A stretch of DNA of 41,819 bases. Source: Desulfuromonadales bacterium (GTDB lineage Bacteria; Desulfobacterota; Desulfuromonadia; Desulfuromonadales; BM103). A program made the position numbers and the translations under genes. Where the stretch lies: contig JAMONP010000031.1 of assembly GCA_027065695.1 (NCBI GenBank), positions 1-41,819 of the forward strand, written 5' to 3'. The notes beneath the pieces are model-generated. The model did no database searches. It saw nothing but the letters and a program-made list of their open reading frames with translations, and was not told the origin of the DNA. Below, in pieces: positions 16,696 through 26,383 of this stretch. Every line of letters begins with the position of its first letter. Position 1 is the stretch's first letter.

Positions 16696-17344
16696 ATTGC
16701 TTCAAATGCTCTCCGGCAAACCGGGTATTATCGTCCATGGCTCTTTGCACCCGGTCCCGGAAATCTTCTATTGTCTCATTCTTGTCGTAATAAAGTGGTA
16801 CGCCAAAGCTGCAAACAGCCTTTCCCCACGGGTACGGCAGCAGGAAACGATCCCAGGATTGAAAACGATGACCGTTACTGCAGACAAACGCTATCGGCAC
16901 AATCGGTCGTCCTGAGATTCTGGCCAACTGCACGACACCTTCTTTAACAACGTGACGAGGTCCTTTGGGGCCATCTGGTGTGAACCCCAGGTTAATTGGC
17001 TCTTTAGAGAGCTTGGCCATTTCCCGGAAAGCAGCTTTCCCTCCCCGATTCGAAGAACCACGCACAGCCCCGACACCAAAATATTTCACTACCCTGGCAA
17101 TCAACTCACCATCTTTTGAGGAACTTATCAGTACTTTGGAAGCGGCTCCAGAATACTGCGGAGGTATCATCAGAAGTTGATCATGCCAGGTTGCAAGAAT
17201 AGCATAACGTCCTTCAGACCAGATTCTTTTAAGCTCTTGCTCACCGATAGATTCAGGTTTGAGGATGCGATGAATCCAGCCAATGAGCTTAGCGGCCGGC
17301 CAGGGCGCTGTACTTAGTAGAATCTTGTCGGCAATAGACGACAT
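16676..17344 (-). CDS. DUF374 family lysophospholipid acyltransferase-like protein
   Basis: This 222-residue protein belongs to DUF374, related to the PlsC/LPLAT fold. It has ILATWHDQLLMIP near residues 49-61 (the HX4D-like site), SSKDGELIARVVKYFG, RGSSNRGGKAAFREM, and the hallmark LGFTPDGPKGPRHVVKEGV near 118-136. In deltaproteobacteria it commonly sits between msbA and waaA, as here. A role as the late lipid A acyltransferase in place of LpxL/LpxM has been suggested for such genes. That is plausible here, because no lpxL/lpxM is visible. The ATG overlaps the msbA stop (TGATG at 17342-17346). Confidence 0.9.
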   Translation of the reverse strand: MSSIADKILLSTAPWPAAKLIGWIHRILKPESIGEQELKRIWSEGRYAILATWHDQLLMIPPQYSGAASKVLISSSKDGELIARVVKYFGVGAVRGSSNRGGKAAFREMAKLSKEPINLGFTPDGPKGPRHVVKEGVVQLARISGRPIVPIAFVCSNGHRFQSWDRFLLPYPWGKAVCSFGVPLYYDKNETIEDFRDRVQRAMDDNTRFAGEHLKQYDLSAV

Positions 17345-19074
17345 CAGGTATCCTTAAACTGCATATCGTACAGCTTGCGATAAAGACCATCTTGAGAGAG
17401 GAGATCTTTGTGATTACCTTCTTCAACCACTCGTCCCTGATCCAAAACAAGAATCTTGTCGGCATGCATGATCGTCGACAACCTGTGTGCAATCACCAGC
17501 GTCGTACGATTTTCCATCAGGTTTTCCAGAGCTTTCTGGACCATGGCCTCACTTTCCGTATCCAGAGCGCTGGTCGCTTCGTCAAGAATCAGGATAGGGG
17601 CATCTTTAAGCAGCGCACGCGCAACACAAAGACGTTGTCGCTGACCTCCCGAGAGACGGACACCCCGGTCACCGATCGACGTATCATAGCCTTGCGGCAG
17701 CTTCGTGATAAAATCATCGGCATACGCCTGTCGGGCAGCTGCAATCATGGTCTGCTCATCGGCATCCAGCATGCCATAAAGAATATTTTCACGGACAGAT
17801 CCATTAAAAAGAAAAGTTTCCTGATCAACAAATGCGAGATTACTCTTCAGACTGTCCATGGAAACATTACGGATATCGTAGCCATCAATTTTAACAGAGC
17901 CCTGTTGCGGATCGTAGAAACGGGTGATCAATCCTGCCGCTGTAGATTTTCCACCACCACTTGGGCCGACCAGAGCTATCACTTCACCGGGACTGGCGTG
18001 CAGGCTAAAATCACTCAGAACGGGTTCATCACCGTAGCTGAAGGTAACCTTTTCAAAAACAACTTCTCCCCGTGCACGCGGCATTTCAACAGCATCTTGT
18101 TTGTCAACAACATCACAAGGTTTATCCAGCAAATCAAAGATCCCTTCAGCGGCTCCAAGAGACTGCTGTATGGTATTACTCACTCTGGTCAATCGTTTGA
18201 CCGGAGTAAACAACATCATGATGGCGGCAACAACCGAGAAGAGCTGCCCTTGTGTCATATCTCCTGAAAGTACCCGATTGACACCGTACCAGACCACCCC
18301 ACCACCACCAAGTGCAGCTAGGACTTCAATTGCTGGAGCTGTTAAGGAATTATATTTAATAGCTTTACGCAAAAAGCGGTAATAATCTTTATTCTCGGCT
18401 TTAAACTTTCTGGTCTGATTATCTTCATGGCCAAAAGCCTTGATGACTTTAATACCGTCAAAAGACTCTTGTAATGTACCGGTCAGAAAACCGACACTCT
18501 TCAGGCTATGTTTGATATTGGTCTTGATCTTTCTGCCAAGAACTGTGGCAGGAATCACGCAGAAGGGCAGCACCAGAAAAGCCACCGAAGCCAGTCGCCA
18601 ATCTTTATAAAAAGCCAGGAACACCAGGCCAACCAGCATGAAGCTTTCGCGTAAACCATCCACCAGGGCATTAGCGGCAGCTTTTTGCATGACACCGACA
18701 TCATTGAGGACTTTAGAGGTAAGTCCACCGGATGATTGATTGACATGGAATCCCATTGACAGATGCATGAATTTCTTAAACAAGCCGTTACGAATATCCT
18801 GGATAACCAGTTGCCCGGCTGTCTTGATATAATATTCCTGGAAGTAGCGTCCAAACCCCTTGATCACAGCCAGACCCATGATCACCACTGGAACCAGGTA
18901 AACCAGGCCATGATTATTGGCAGCAATAATCTTGTCGACCAGTGGTTCAATAAGGTAAATATAAGTAACATCGGCACCGGCAACTACAAATGAAAAGATT
19001 ATTGATAAAATAATTCGCCACGCATAAGGACGAGAATAACCAAGCAATCTTCTGTAAATCTGTCTATTAATCAT
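17344..19074 (-). CDS. msbA: Lipid A export ABC transporter (permease and ATP-binding fusion)
   Basis: MsbA flips Kdo-lipid A across the inner membrane. The 576-residue half-transporter has six membrane helices (about 20-310). Its nucleotide-binding domain has Walker A ALVGPSGGGKSTAAG, Q-loop FVDQETFLFNGSV, signature LSGGQRQRLCVARALL, Walker B PILILDEATSALD and H-loop VIAHRLSTI, all canonical. ATG 19074 directly abuts the lpxB stop, and the stop overlaps the DUF374 start. Placed between lpxB and waaA, its lipid A role is well supported. Confidence 0.94.
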   Translation of the reverse strand: MINRQIYRRLLGYSRPYAWRIILSIIFSFVVAGADVTYIYLIEPLVDKIIAANNHGLVYLVPVVIMGLAVIKGFGRYFQEYYIKTAGQLVIQDIRNGLFKKFMHLSMGFHVNQSSGGLTSKVLNDVGVMQKAAANALVDGLRESFMLVGLVFLAFYKDWRLASVAFLVLPFCVIPATVLGRKIKTNIKHSLKSVGFLTGTLQESFDGIKVIKAFGHEDNQTRKFKAENKDYYRFLRKAIKYNSLTAPAIEVLAALGGGGVVWYGVNRVLSGDMTQGQLFSVVAAIMMLFTPVKRLTRVSNTIQQSLGAAEGIFDLLDKPCDVVDKQDAVEMPRARGEVVFEKVTFSYGDEPVLSDFSLHASPGEVIALVGPSGGGKSTAAGLITRFYDPQQGSVKIDGYDIRNVSMDSLKSNLAFVDQETFLFNGSVRENILYGMLDADEQTMIAAARQAYADDFITKLPQGYDTSIGDRGVRLSGGQRQRLCVARALLKDAPILILDEATSALDTESEAMVQKALENLMENRTTLVIAHRLSTIMHADKILVLDQGRVVEEGNHKDLLSQDGLYRKLYDMQFKDT

Positions 19075-20283
19075 TTATATATTCACCTTAGTCAAACTTT
19101 TAAGCTCCAACATATCCAGCAACATCTCTGCGACTCTGCCTGAGCAACCCGGTTCACCGAGCTCGCCCTGTACCGTTCGCAAGCCCTCTTTCATGGCCTC
19201 AGCATAGCCGATATCATTGAGAACATGCAAAGCTTCATCCGCCAACACCTGAGGTGTCGCCGTCTCCTGAAGGAATTCCGGGACAACTCGCTGATTGACA
19301 ACGATATTAGGCAAGCCAAAACAATCCACCTGCACCAGACGCTTGCCAATTTCATATGTCAACGGTGACGCCTTATAGAAAATCGCCATCGGTGTTCCCA
19401 CCAGTGCAATCTGTAGAGTCACGGTGCCTGACACTGTCAATATGGTATCGCAGGTGCCAGCGACAGCATAGATTGTTGCCCTATCGCTTTCAATAACGTC
19501 GCTCTCAACAATGCCACTCTCAATAAAAGAGACCGGCAAATCAAAGGGGAATTGTGATTTAATCTCGTCTATTGTCAAGGAGTTGGCAATCGGCACCAGG
19601 AAATGAACATCCGGGAATCGATCATGGATGAGTTGTGCCGACTCCGCAAGCGTTTCCAGCATGTAACGCAATTCACTCCGACGGCTGCCAGGAAACAGAC
19701 CGACAATTTTTTTCGTTGTCGGGATCTCCAGCTTCTGGCGAAGATCAACACCTTGTCCTGCCGTCGCAAATTCATCCAGCAAGGGATGACCAACATATTT
19801 AACCAGGATATCCAGACCATTGTAAAGCGAGGGTTCAAAAGGGAAGATTACTGCTAGAGAGTCGACATTCTTGGCAATTTTCTTTACCCTGTCCTTACGC
19901 CAGGCCCAAACTTTGGGACTGATATAGTAAAGCACAGGCACCCCGGCCTTTTTCGCCTGATGTGCGAGCCGTAAATTAAAGTCCGGGAAATCGATCAGCA
20001 CCAGAGCATCCGGTTTTTGACTGCTGGCCAACACTCCTTTAAGTTGTTGAAAGGAGCTCCAGATCACCGGGAAGTGGCCGATCACCTCAACCAGCCCCAT
20101 AACCGCAAGCTTTTCACTAGGAATCAGAATCTCACAACCGGCCGCAGCCATCTTCCGGCCACCGACACCGAAAAAACTCACCTCAGCAGACAGTGCTTTG
20201 ACAGCTTTGATCAGGTTGGCACCATGCAGATCACCAGATGACTCTCCGGTCACAATCATGATGCGTTTAGCAGATTTATTCAC
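19075..20283 (-). CDS. lpxB: Lipid-A-disaccharide synthase
   Basis: LpxB joins UDP-2,3-diacylglucosamine and lipid X. It is a GT19 protein: IMIVTGESSGDLHGANL at the N-terminus, FFGVGGRKMAAAGCEIL, LVLIDFPDFNLRLA, YYISPKVWAWRKDRVKKI, and the nucleotide-binding LFPGSRRSELRYML. The start is uncertain. GTG 20283 gives 402 residues and begins 8 codons before the conserved motif, with GGGGGAG just upstream. The frame continues to TTG 20343, which has AGGA 7 bases upstream and would add 20 residues. In Geobacter-type clusters lpxI usually precedes lpxB, but here only a short gap does. Confidence 0.94.
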   Translation of the reverse strand: MNKSAKRIMIVTGESSGDLHGANLIKAVKALSAEVSFFGVGGRKMAAAGCEILIPSEKLAVMGLVEVIGHFPVIWSSFQQLKGVLASSQKPDALVLIDFPDFNLRLAHQAKKAGVPVLYYISPKVWAWRKDRVKKIAKNVDSLAVIFPFEPSLYNGLDILVKYVGHPLLDEFATAGQGVDLRQKLEIPTTKKIVGLFPGSRRSELRYMLETLAESAQLIHDRFPDVHFLVPIANSLTIDEIKSQFPFDLPVSFIESGIVESDVIESDRATIYAVAGTCDTILTVSGTVTLQIALVGTPMAIFYKASPLTYEIGKRLVQVDCFGLPNIVVNQRVVPEFLQETATPQVLADEALHVLNDIGYAEAMKEGLRTVQGELGEPGCSGRVAEMLLDMLELKSLTKVNI

Positions 20284-20366
20284 GCTCCCCCTGATTAGTG
20301 GCAGAAACAAACCATTAAGTTTTGTAGCTAATTGTATCGCCAACGGGTGGTCCTACAGAAACAATA

Positions 20367-20397
20367 CAGGCGAGTCAGGCCGTTTGCCCCTCGCCTG
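20367..20397 (-). promoter_or_regulatory. Hairpin in the lpxA-lpxB gap
   Basis: CAGGCGA (20367-20373) and TCGCCTG (20391-20397) form a perfect 7-bp stem around a 17-base loop. On the minus strand it is followed by TATTGTTTCTG, only mildly U-rich. It may attenuate read-through from lpxA into lpxB or be a scar of a lost gene. Evidence for either is weak. Confidence 0.4.
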
Positions 20398-20427
20398 AAA
20401 ATTCTTTTGTCTGACAGAACCTACTGA

Positions 20428-21198
20428 TTACTTGGCAATGCCCCGCTGGCTGTCCTTGATAAAACTGACAAAATGATCCAGCTCAGAAGATGGCTCAATA
20501 TCATCAGCAATTTTCTGCAGCGCCCCTTCCAAGTTTAAGCCGGAGCGAAAAACCAGACGGTAGGCCTTTTTAATACCACGTATTGTGCCCTCTGAAAACC
20601 CGCATCTCTTCAGTCCTATCAGGTTCAGCCCTACCGTTTTTGCACGATCGCCTTGGGCAATTGTATATGGGGGGACATCCTGGTTCACCATGGAGCCACC
20701 ACTGATCATTGTGTGGCAACCGACTCGACAGAATTGATGAACAGCAACAAGGCCACCCAGAATTGCCGCTGACTCGACTTCGACGTGACCGGCAAGAGTT
20801 GCACCGTTTGCCAGAACGGCATGGTCGTGGACGATACAATCATGAGCCACATGCGAGTAGGCCATAAAGAGGTTGTCATTACCAACCGTTGTCAAGCCAC
20901 CACCTTCAGCGGTGCCCCGATTTAAAGTAGTGAATTCCCGCATCCGGTTACGATCACCAATCTTCAAATAAGTTTTTTGACCGGCATACTTGAGATCCTG
21001 TGGATCAGCGCCAATGGAAGAAAACTGAAAGATCCGGTTGTCAGAACCGATCTCGGTCCAGCCCTCAATGACAACATGACTAGCCACCGTAGTCCCTGAA
21101 CCGATAACAACATGCTCGCCAATCACACTATACGGCCCGACACTGACGTTATCAGCAATTCTGGCACCAGATTGAATAATTGCTGTAGGGTGAATCAT
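20428..21198 (-). CDS. lpxA: UDP-N-acetylglucosamine acyltransferase
   Basis: LpxA adds the 3-O-acyl chain to UDP-GlcNAc, the first lipid A step. The 256-residue protein starts IHPTAIIQSGARIADN and continues with left-handed beta-helix hexapeptides. HVAHDCIVHDHAVLANG near residues 117-133 contains the catalytic His region, and IGLKRCGFS begins the helical C-terminal domain. Length and motifs are standard. ATG 21198 follows the fabZ stop by 9 bases. Acyl-ACP is the donor, which explains the fabZ neighbour. Confidence 0.97.
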   Translation of the reverse strand: MIHPTAIIQSGARIADNVSVGPYSVIGEHVVIGSGTTVASHVVIEGWTEIGSDNRIFQFSSIGADPQDLKYAGQKTYLKIGDRNRMREFTTLNRGTAEGGGLTTVGNDNLFMAYSHVAHDCIVHDHAVLANGATLAGHVEVESAAILGGLVAVHQFCRVGCHTMISGGSMVNQDVPPYTIAQGDRAKTVGLNLIGLKRCGFSEGTIRGIKKAYRLVFRSGLNLEGALQKIADDIEPSSELDHFVSFIKDSQRGIAK

Positions 21199-21207
21199 AA
21201 AAACCCC

Positions 21208-21642
21208 TTATTGGTCCATGAAAGTTGCTTTCAGTTCAGCCTCAGCAACCAGTTTGCCATCAACCAGGGCTCTGCCCTTGAAACAGTAGATACCTCGCCT
21301 CGTTTTAAGCAGTTCCAGTTCCAGTTGCAGAACGTCACCGGGGAGGACAGGCTTGCGAAATTTCGCCTTATCAATGCCGAGGAAATATGTCACCTGGTTT
21401 TCGCCAACCTCTTTGGCGAGAAACGCATAGATACCACCGACCTGCGCCATAGACTCCAGAATAAGGACTCCCGGCATGATTGGATGACCTGGAAAGTGTC
21501 CCTGAAAGAAGGGCTCGTTAATTGTAACGTTCTTTATGCCGACGATCCGTTTACCATCTTCAAATTCGGTAATTCTGTCCACAAGCAGAAAAGGAAAACG
21601 GTGCGGCAGTAGTTTCATAATGTCTAAAGTGTTAAGTATCAT
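21208..21642 (-). CDS. fabZ: (3R)-hydroxyacyl-ACP dehydratase
   Basis: FabZ dehydrates hydroxyacyl-ACP in fatty acid elongation and competes with LpxA/LpxD for the same hydroxyacyl-ACP pool, hence its usual place between them. The 144-residue hot-dog-fold protein has [13 protein letters not shown] near residues 12-24, the catalytic [20 protein letters not shown] (about 48-67), and the [15 protein letters not shown] segment. It starts 2 bases after the lpxD stop. Confidence 0.97.
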   Translation of the reverse strand: MILNTLDIMKLLPHRFPFLLVDRITEFEDGKRIVGIKNVTINEPFFQGHFPGHPIMPGVLILESMAQVGGIYAFLAKEVGENQVTYFLGIDKAKFRKPVLPGDVLQLELELLKTRRGIYCFKGRALVDGKLVAEAELKATFMDQ

Positions 21643-21644
21643 AA

Positions 21645-22706
21645 TTAATCCATATCCTTCAACAGCTGGCCCTTCAATTCATCTACTTGTTTTTTAAGCT
21701 GTTTCAACTCTCGTCGCATCTCCGGCAAGTGCGGAATCGTCATGGTTGCCTTAAGCCACTCACGGTGTGGCATGGACGGAGCACCAGCGAGCGTCTGGTT
21801 GCCGTCTGTATTATTGGCAATCCCTCCCCGACCAGCTAAAGTAACATTGTCACCAACCTTGATATGCCCGGCTACAGCGGATTGGCCACCGAAGGTACAA
21901 TGTTTGCCGATAACAGTACTTCCGGCGATGCCGGCCTGGGAGACTAAGAGAGTGTCCTCACCAACCTGCACATTGTGTGCAACCTGAACAAGGTTATCGA
22001 TCTTGGTCCCACGGGCAATCCTGGTCACCCCCAGAGTACCGCGATCAATGCAACTACAGGCACCAATCTCAACATCATCCTCGATGACAACATGACCGGC
22101 CTGGGGAATTTTGTAATAGCTCTGGCCATCCGGGGCAAAACCATAGCCATCAGCACCGATAACGGCTCCGGGCTGAATTATCACTCGGTTGCCAATCACA
22201 GTTTTCTCACGAACGCTGACGTTTGCATATATTAAACAGTCATCACCAATAACAACGTCAGCACTTACGACAACATTGGGGTGTAGATGGGTACCCTTAC
22301 CAATAACCGCACCGGCACCAACAACACAACCTGGTTCAATTGTAATATTTTTACCGACACTGGCATCAGGGTGAACATGGGCTCCCGGTAGAATCCCCTG
22401 CCCAATAAATGGCGACACCTCAAAAAAAGTCAGAATTTTAGCAAAGGCCAGATAAGGGTTCTCAACCAGCAGCAGAGGAGTAGACACACTCCCTTCCAGA
22501 TCCGGATGGACGATGATAGCTGCGGCCTGACAATCAGCTAACTTGCCATGATATTTGGGGTTTGCCAGGAAAGAAATCTGATCGGGCCCAGCGATATCGA
22601 GGGGAGCAACCCCGGAGACAACAGTAGAGGGGTCGCCTGAGACGTACCCCCCTACCAGAACTGCTAAAACAGCCAGGGAGGTTTTTTCCCTGTTATCAGC
22701 ATGCAT
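21645..22706 (-). CDS. lpxD: UDP-3-O-(3-hydroxyacyl)glucosamine N-acyltransferase
   Basis: LpxD adds the N-linked hydroxyacyl chain to the deacetylated UDP-glucosamine. The 353-residue protein has the N-terminal uridine-binding domain (about 1-100; ISFLANPKY), a long hexapeptide beta helix (about 105-310), [18 protein letters not shown] with the catalytic His, [15 protein letters not shown], and a C-terminal helix that binds ACP. LpxC, which supplies the substrate, is not in the window. The gene follows skp by 29 bases. Confidence 0.97.
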   Translation of the reverse strand: MHADNREKTSLAVLAVLVGGYVSGDPSTVVSGVAPLDIAGPDQISFLANPKYHGKLADCQAAAIIVHPDLEGSVSTPLLLVENPYLAFAKILTFFEVSPFIGQGILPGAHVHPDASVGKNITIEPGCVVGAGAVIGKGTHLHPNVVVSADVVIGDDCLIYANVSVREKTVIGNRVIIQPGAVIGADGYGFAPDGQSYYKIPQAGHVVIEDDVEIGACSCIDRGTLGVTRIARGTKIDNLVQVAHNVQVGEDTLLVSQAGIAGSTVIGKHCTFGGQSAVAGHIKVGDNVTLAGRGGIANNTDGNQTLAGAPSMPHREWLKATMTIPHLPEMRRELKQLKKQVDELKGQLLKDMD

Positions 22707-22735
22707 GACAATTATTTGCCCCCGCTATCAAAGGC

Positions 22736-23269
22736 TTATTTACTCTGTGTATCAAAGGCCTTTATAACCTCATCGGTGATATCCATACTCTCATCTGCGT
22801 AGACAAGTGAACTTTCCGTTTTTTCAAGGACAATTGAATAACCTTCGCTCTTGCCAACTTCCTTAACAATCTTGAGAATCTTCTCAAGAATTTTACGGGT
22901 GAGATCCGCGTCCGTCTGTTGCAGGGTCTCCTGAATATCCTTGGTAAAACGCTGGTAATCCTTAACCTTCTGCTGGTAATTGCGCTCCTTGGCGTTGCGG
23001 GCCTCTTCTGAGAGCAGCATCGCCTGCTTTTCCAGATCCTCTTTGAGCTTTTTCAGCTCCTCCTGACGTTGCTGAACTTCAACATCATAACCCTGAACCT
23101 TGGCTTTGATCTTTTCCTTGGCTGCCTTGCCGGCAGAAGAGAGATTCAATGCCTTCTGCAAATCGACATAACCTATCTTCTGGTCCTGTGCCATAACGGG
23201 TGAAGCGACCAGGACTGGTGAAACGATCAAGCCAAAACAAACCAACATTAAAACGACAAACTGCTTCAT
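22736..23269 (-). CDS. skp: OmpH/Skp-type periplasmic chaperone
   Basis: Skp holds unfolded outer-membrane proteins in the periplasm on their way to BamA. The 177-residue protein has a signal peptide (MKQFVVLMLVC...ASPVMA, cleaved near residue 27), then IGYVDLQKALNLSSAGK, typical of the family body. A long charged helical hairpin (about 50-140), rich in K/E/Q, forms the tentacles. The region KILKIVKEVGKSEGYSIVLEK and the late LVYAD strand are also typical. It lies just downstream of bamA in the same direction, the common arrangement. Confidence 0.93.
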   Translation of the reverse strand: MKQFVVLMLVCFGLIVSPVLVASPVMAQDQKIGYVDLQKALNLSSAGKAAKEKIKAKVQGYDVEVQQRQEELKKLKEDLEKQAMLLSEEARNAKERNYQQKVKDYQRFTKDIQETLQQTDADLTRKILEKILKIVKEVGKSEGYSIVLEKTESSLVYADESMDITDEVIKAFDTQSK

Positions 23270-23307
23270 GTATAATCTCCTTAAAATGTACTTATTATAC
23301 TTCTTGC

Positions 23308-25566
23308 TTAAAAGAAACGACCTATCATGAAATCAAACTTGGAGTCATTCTCATAATCTCTGGCATCAAGATTCCACCCATATTCGAAACGCATCGGACC
23401 CAAAGGACTCATCCAGCGAATACCGAGACCAGAGCTGTAACGCCACGAGGCAAAAGCGGTATCATCTTCCCCCCAAGCATCGTCACTACTCCATGCATTA
23501 CCAACATCAAAGAATGTCACACCTTTAATGCCGAGGGACTCATACAGGGGGAAAATATATTCGAAATTAAAGTACGCCTCTGTTTCACCACCAATAAAGT
23601 CGCCAAATTTATCACGTGGGCCAACTTCTCGGGCTTCAAAACCACGTATGGAATATATACCGCCGATGAAGAACTTTTTATCAATTGGTACCTCATCATT
23701 GTTCAACGAATGGACATAACCAACCTGAGCATGAGCAGCGAACACCGTTCCCCATATCCAGGGCCAAAATTGACGGGCATCAAGGATATATTTACTATAT
23801 TTTTCTGACCCACCAAGACCTGCAAGCTCCCATGACACATTCATATCCGTTCCAGAGGATGGATCCAGACGATTATTCGTTGTATTATACGTATATGTCG
23901 TGGTTACGGAACTAGAGGTTGATGTACCCTCTTGATCTTTTATGGAATCGGAAGCGTAAAAACCGACATCATAGATATCCTTAAACTCTAAACGGTAAGT
24001 TGCCAGAACTCTTGAATATTCACCTATGGGATGACCTGCCTTAAGTGCAGCACCTCTGGAATCACGACTGAAATCCGACCAATCACGCTCTGTTTGATAG
24101 ACTTCAGCACCCAATGTCCAGCGAGTGTCGAGGAAATAGGGGTCTGTAAGACCAAGTTGATAGGTCGTCGAGGTACCACCTAAGGAGGCAGCAAGATTCA
24201 GCCTCAAACCTCTGCCAAGGAAATTTTCCTGTGTCACAGAACCCTGGAAGACAACTCCATCAACAGAAGAATAGCCAGCACCAACACTGAATGTGCCGGT
24301 GGAACGTTCCGCGACGTTGACATCAACATTCATATGGCTATCATCAGAACCGGCACTGGTACTAACATCCACAGCTTCAAAAAAGCCCAGGTTATTAATC
24401 CGCGCCTTACTCCTTTTCAGGCTGGTCGCACTGAAGAGATCGCCTTCTACCAGTCTCATCTCACGACGAATGACCTTATCACGGGTCTTGGTATTGCCGG
24501 TAATATTGATTCTCTCCACTGACACCTGAGGACCCTGTTCTACATCAAATATCAGGTCAATCGTGTGTGTCTCATCATCAGCACGGGTCAATGGAGAAAC
24601 GTTGGCGTAAGCATAACCTTGATCGGCATAGACATCAGTTATAGTACCGACACCATTACGTAACTTTATGCGGGAGAAGACATCACCAGGGGCAAGATCC
24701 ACCATGGCAAGGATCTCTTCCTTCCCATAGAGAAGATCGCCTTGAGCATCCATATTTTTGATCCTGTACTGAGGGCCTTCATCTATTTTGATCAACAGGA
24801 GCATATACTTGTCATTATCAACCAGGGCGATGACCGGTTCTCGCACCTTTACTCGCACATAACCCACATTGAAGTAGAGGTCAGAGATTCTCTCAAGGTC
24901 CTGGTTCAGCAGTATCTCATTATAATTGCCGCGACCGGTTATCCAGGAGAACATCCACTTTTCCTGGGTATCCATGGCCTTAAGCAGATCACTATCGTCG
25001 AAAACCGTGTTGCCATCGAAGCGGATAGACTTGATGCGAACAATATCACCCTCTTTGATACGGAAAGTCACCAGCGTTTCGTTGTCATCGTTAACATGGC
25101 TATCTGCAGTAATCGCTGCGGCATAATAACCTTCCTTGATATATTCAGCCTTGATTCTGTCAATGCTTTTGGTAACTTCGAAAGGATCATAAATATCAGG
25201 GATACGGATTGTGACGACTTCCCGTAACGTCTCCGTTTTAAGTTCCTCATTGCCTTCAAAACGGATATTACGAACCAACGGGCGCTCCTTTACCTTGAAC
25301 GTCAAAACCGTTGCATCAGATCCCCCCGATATTTCCGTGGCGATATCAGAGAAACGCTCCATCCTATAAACATCCGCCATGGCGGCATCAATCTCAGCCG
25401 GGGTCACAGTCTGTCCTGGCTTGATAGAAATGGCGTTGAGTATATCAATCGACTGCACGCGCTTATTGCCCTCAACTGCAATGTCGACTAGAAAAAAGCT
25501 CTGTGCAGCCCAAATGGGGAAAGCCAGAAACAAAAAAATCAGCAGTAAAAAAGACTTTTTTAACAT
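23308..25566 (-). CDS. bamA: Outer-membrane protein assembly factor BamA (Omp85)
   Basis: BamA is the central beta barrel that folds outer-membrane proteins. The 752-residue protein has a signal peptide (MLKKSFLLLIFLFLAFPIWAA). Five POTRA domains follow (about 22-420), visible as repeated GN/GxxxF units such as VRNIRFEGNEELKTETL and VERINITGNTKTRDKVI. The Omp85 barrel (about 430-752) has the conserved IRGFEAREVGPRD turn, and a terminal Phe (MIGRFF) serves as barrel signal. The terminal FF is typical of the family's C-terminal signal. It starts at ATG 25566, 137 bases after lolD, so it may have its own promoter there. Confidence 0.96.
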   Translation of the reverse strand: MLKKSFLLLIFLFLAFPIWAAQSFFLVDIAVEGNKRVQSIDILNAISIKPGQTVTPAEIDAAMADVYRMERFSDIATEISGGSDATVLTFKVKERPLVRNIRFEGNEELKTETLREVVTIRIPDIYDPFEVTKSIDRIKAEYIKEGYYAAAITADSHVNDDNETLVTFRIKEGDIVRIKSIRFDGNTVFDDSDLLKAMDTQEKWMFSWITGRGNYNEILLNQDLERISDLYFNVGYVRVKVREPVIALVDNDKYMLLLIKIDEGPQYRIKNMDAQGDLLYGKEEILAMVDLAPGDVFSRIKLRNGVGTITDVYADQGYAYANVSPLTRADDETHTIDLIFDVEQGPQVSVERINITGNTKTRDKVIRREMRLVEGDLFSATSLKRSKARINNLGFFEAVDVSTSAGSDDSHMNVDVNVAERSTGTFSVGAGYSSVDGVVFQGSVTQENFLGRGLRLNLAASLGGTSTTYQLGLTDPYFLDTRWTLGAEVYQTERDWSDFSRDSRGAALKAGHPIGEYSRVLATYRLEFKDIYDVGFYASDSIKDQEGTSTSSSVTTTYTYNTTNNRLDPSSGTDMNVSWELAGLGGSEKYSKYILDARQFWPWIWGTVFAAHAQVGYVHSLNNDEVPIDKKFFIGGIYSIRGFEAREVGPRDKFGDFIGGETEAYFNFEYIFPLYESLGIKGVTFFDVGNAWSSDDAWGEDDTAFASWRYSSGLGIRWMSPLGPMRFEYGWNLDARDYENDSKFDFMIGRFF

Positions 25567-25703
25567 TCAGCACCACTCCAAAGTTATGTTGACAGCAAAA
25601 ACTTCGCTATTATAAAAGATCATTAGCTACAGGTAAACCATAAATACAGAAGTTTATCTGACTATCAGGCTTATAAACTGATTACACTATCCTTGCAAGC
25701 ATT

Positions 25704-26369
25704 TTAACTCTGCAGATGGCCATCCGTCATGTGGACAATTCTATCCATACGAGTAGCAACTTTTTCACTGTGCGTCACGACAACGATTGTCAAGTTTCGT
25801 TCGGCGTGCAAACGATCGAGCAGGGCTAGGATTTCGTCGGAGATGCCACTGTCGAGGTTGCCGGTCGGTTCATCCGCCAAAAGCAGCTTTGGTGACATAA
25901 CCAGTGAACGGGCCATAGCGACACGCTGCTGCTCGCCACCGGAAAGCTGACCAGGCTTATGATCAAGGCGGTGGTCAAGACCAACTGCTGTGAGAATTTC
26001 TTCAGCCATCATCTCTGCTTCTCTCTTCGACGAGCGACTAATCAGAGCCGGCATCATGACATTTTCCAGTGCGGTAAATTCTGGAAGGAGCTGATGAAAC
26101 TGGAAGACAAAGCCGATCGAGCGGTTGCGAAAAGCATCCAACTCCTGTGCTGAATATAGGAAAATATCCTTCTCGGCAAAGAACACAGAGCCACTGGAAG
26201 GCCGGTCAAGGCCACCGAGCAGATGCATCAAGGTTGTCTTGCCGGCACCAGAGGCCCCCACGACAGCGATACGTTCACCAGCGCTAATATCAAGGTTGAG
26301 ATCCTTAAGGACCTCAACTCTGCCGCGATCAGTGTTAAAGTTCTTTGACAAAGCACGAACTGCAATCAT
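25704..26369 (-). CDS. lolD: Lipoprotein-releasing ABC transporter ATP-binding protein
   Basis: LolD powers release of outer-membrane lipoproteins from the inner membrane to LolA. The 221-residue ATPase has Walker [19 protein letters not shown] near residues 35-52, Q-loop [17 protein letters not shown], signature [16 protein letters not shown] near 140-155, Walker [13 protein letters not shown] near 162, and a His in [10 protein letters not shown]. The [14 protein letters not shown] stretch is typical of the MacB/LolD/FtsE group. It lies 14 bases after lolC, its membrane partner. Confidence 0.94.
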   Translation of the reverse strand: MIAVRALSKNFNTDRGRVEVLKDLNLDISAGERIAVVGASGAGKTTLMHLLGGLDRPSSGSVFFAEKDIFLYSAQELDAFRNRSIGFVFQFHQLLPEFTALENVMMPALISRSSKREAEMMAEEILTAVGLDHRLDHKPGQLSGGEQQRVAMARSLVMSPKLLLADEPTGNLDSGISDEILALLDRLHAERNLTIVVVTHSEKVATRMDRIVHMTDGHLQS

Positions 26370-26383
26370 GATTTTTCTTCTGC

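Noticed and set aside
17392-18267. 291-codon plus-strand frame
   Set aside because: Antisense to the ATPase domain of msbA. It looks like a mirror frame with no domain features.
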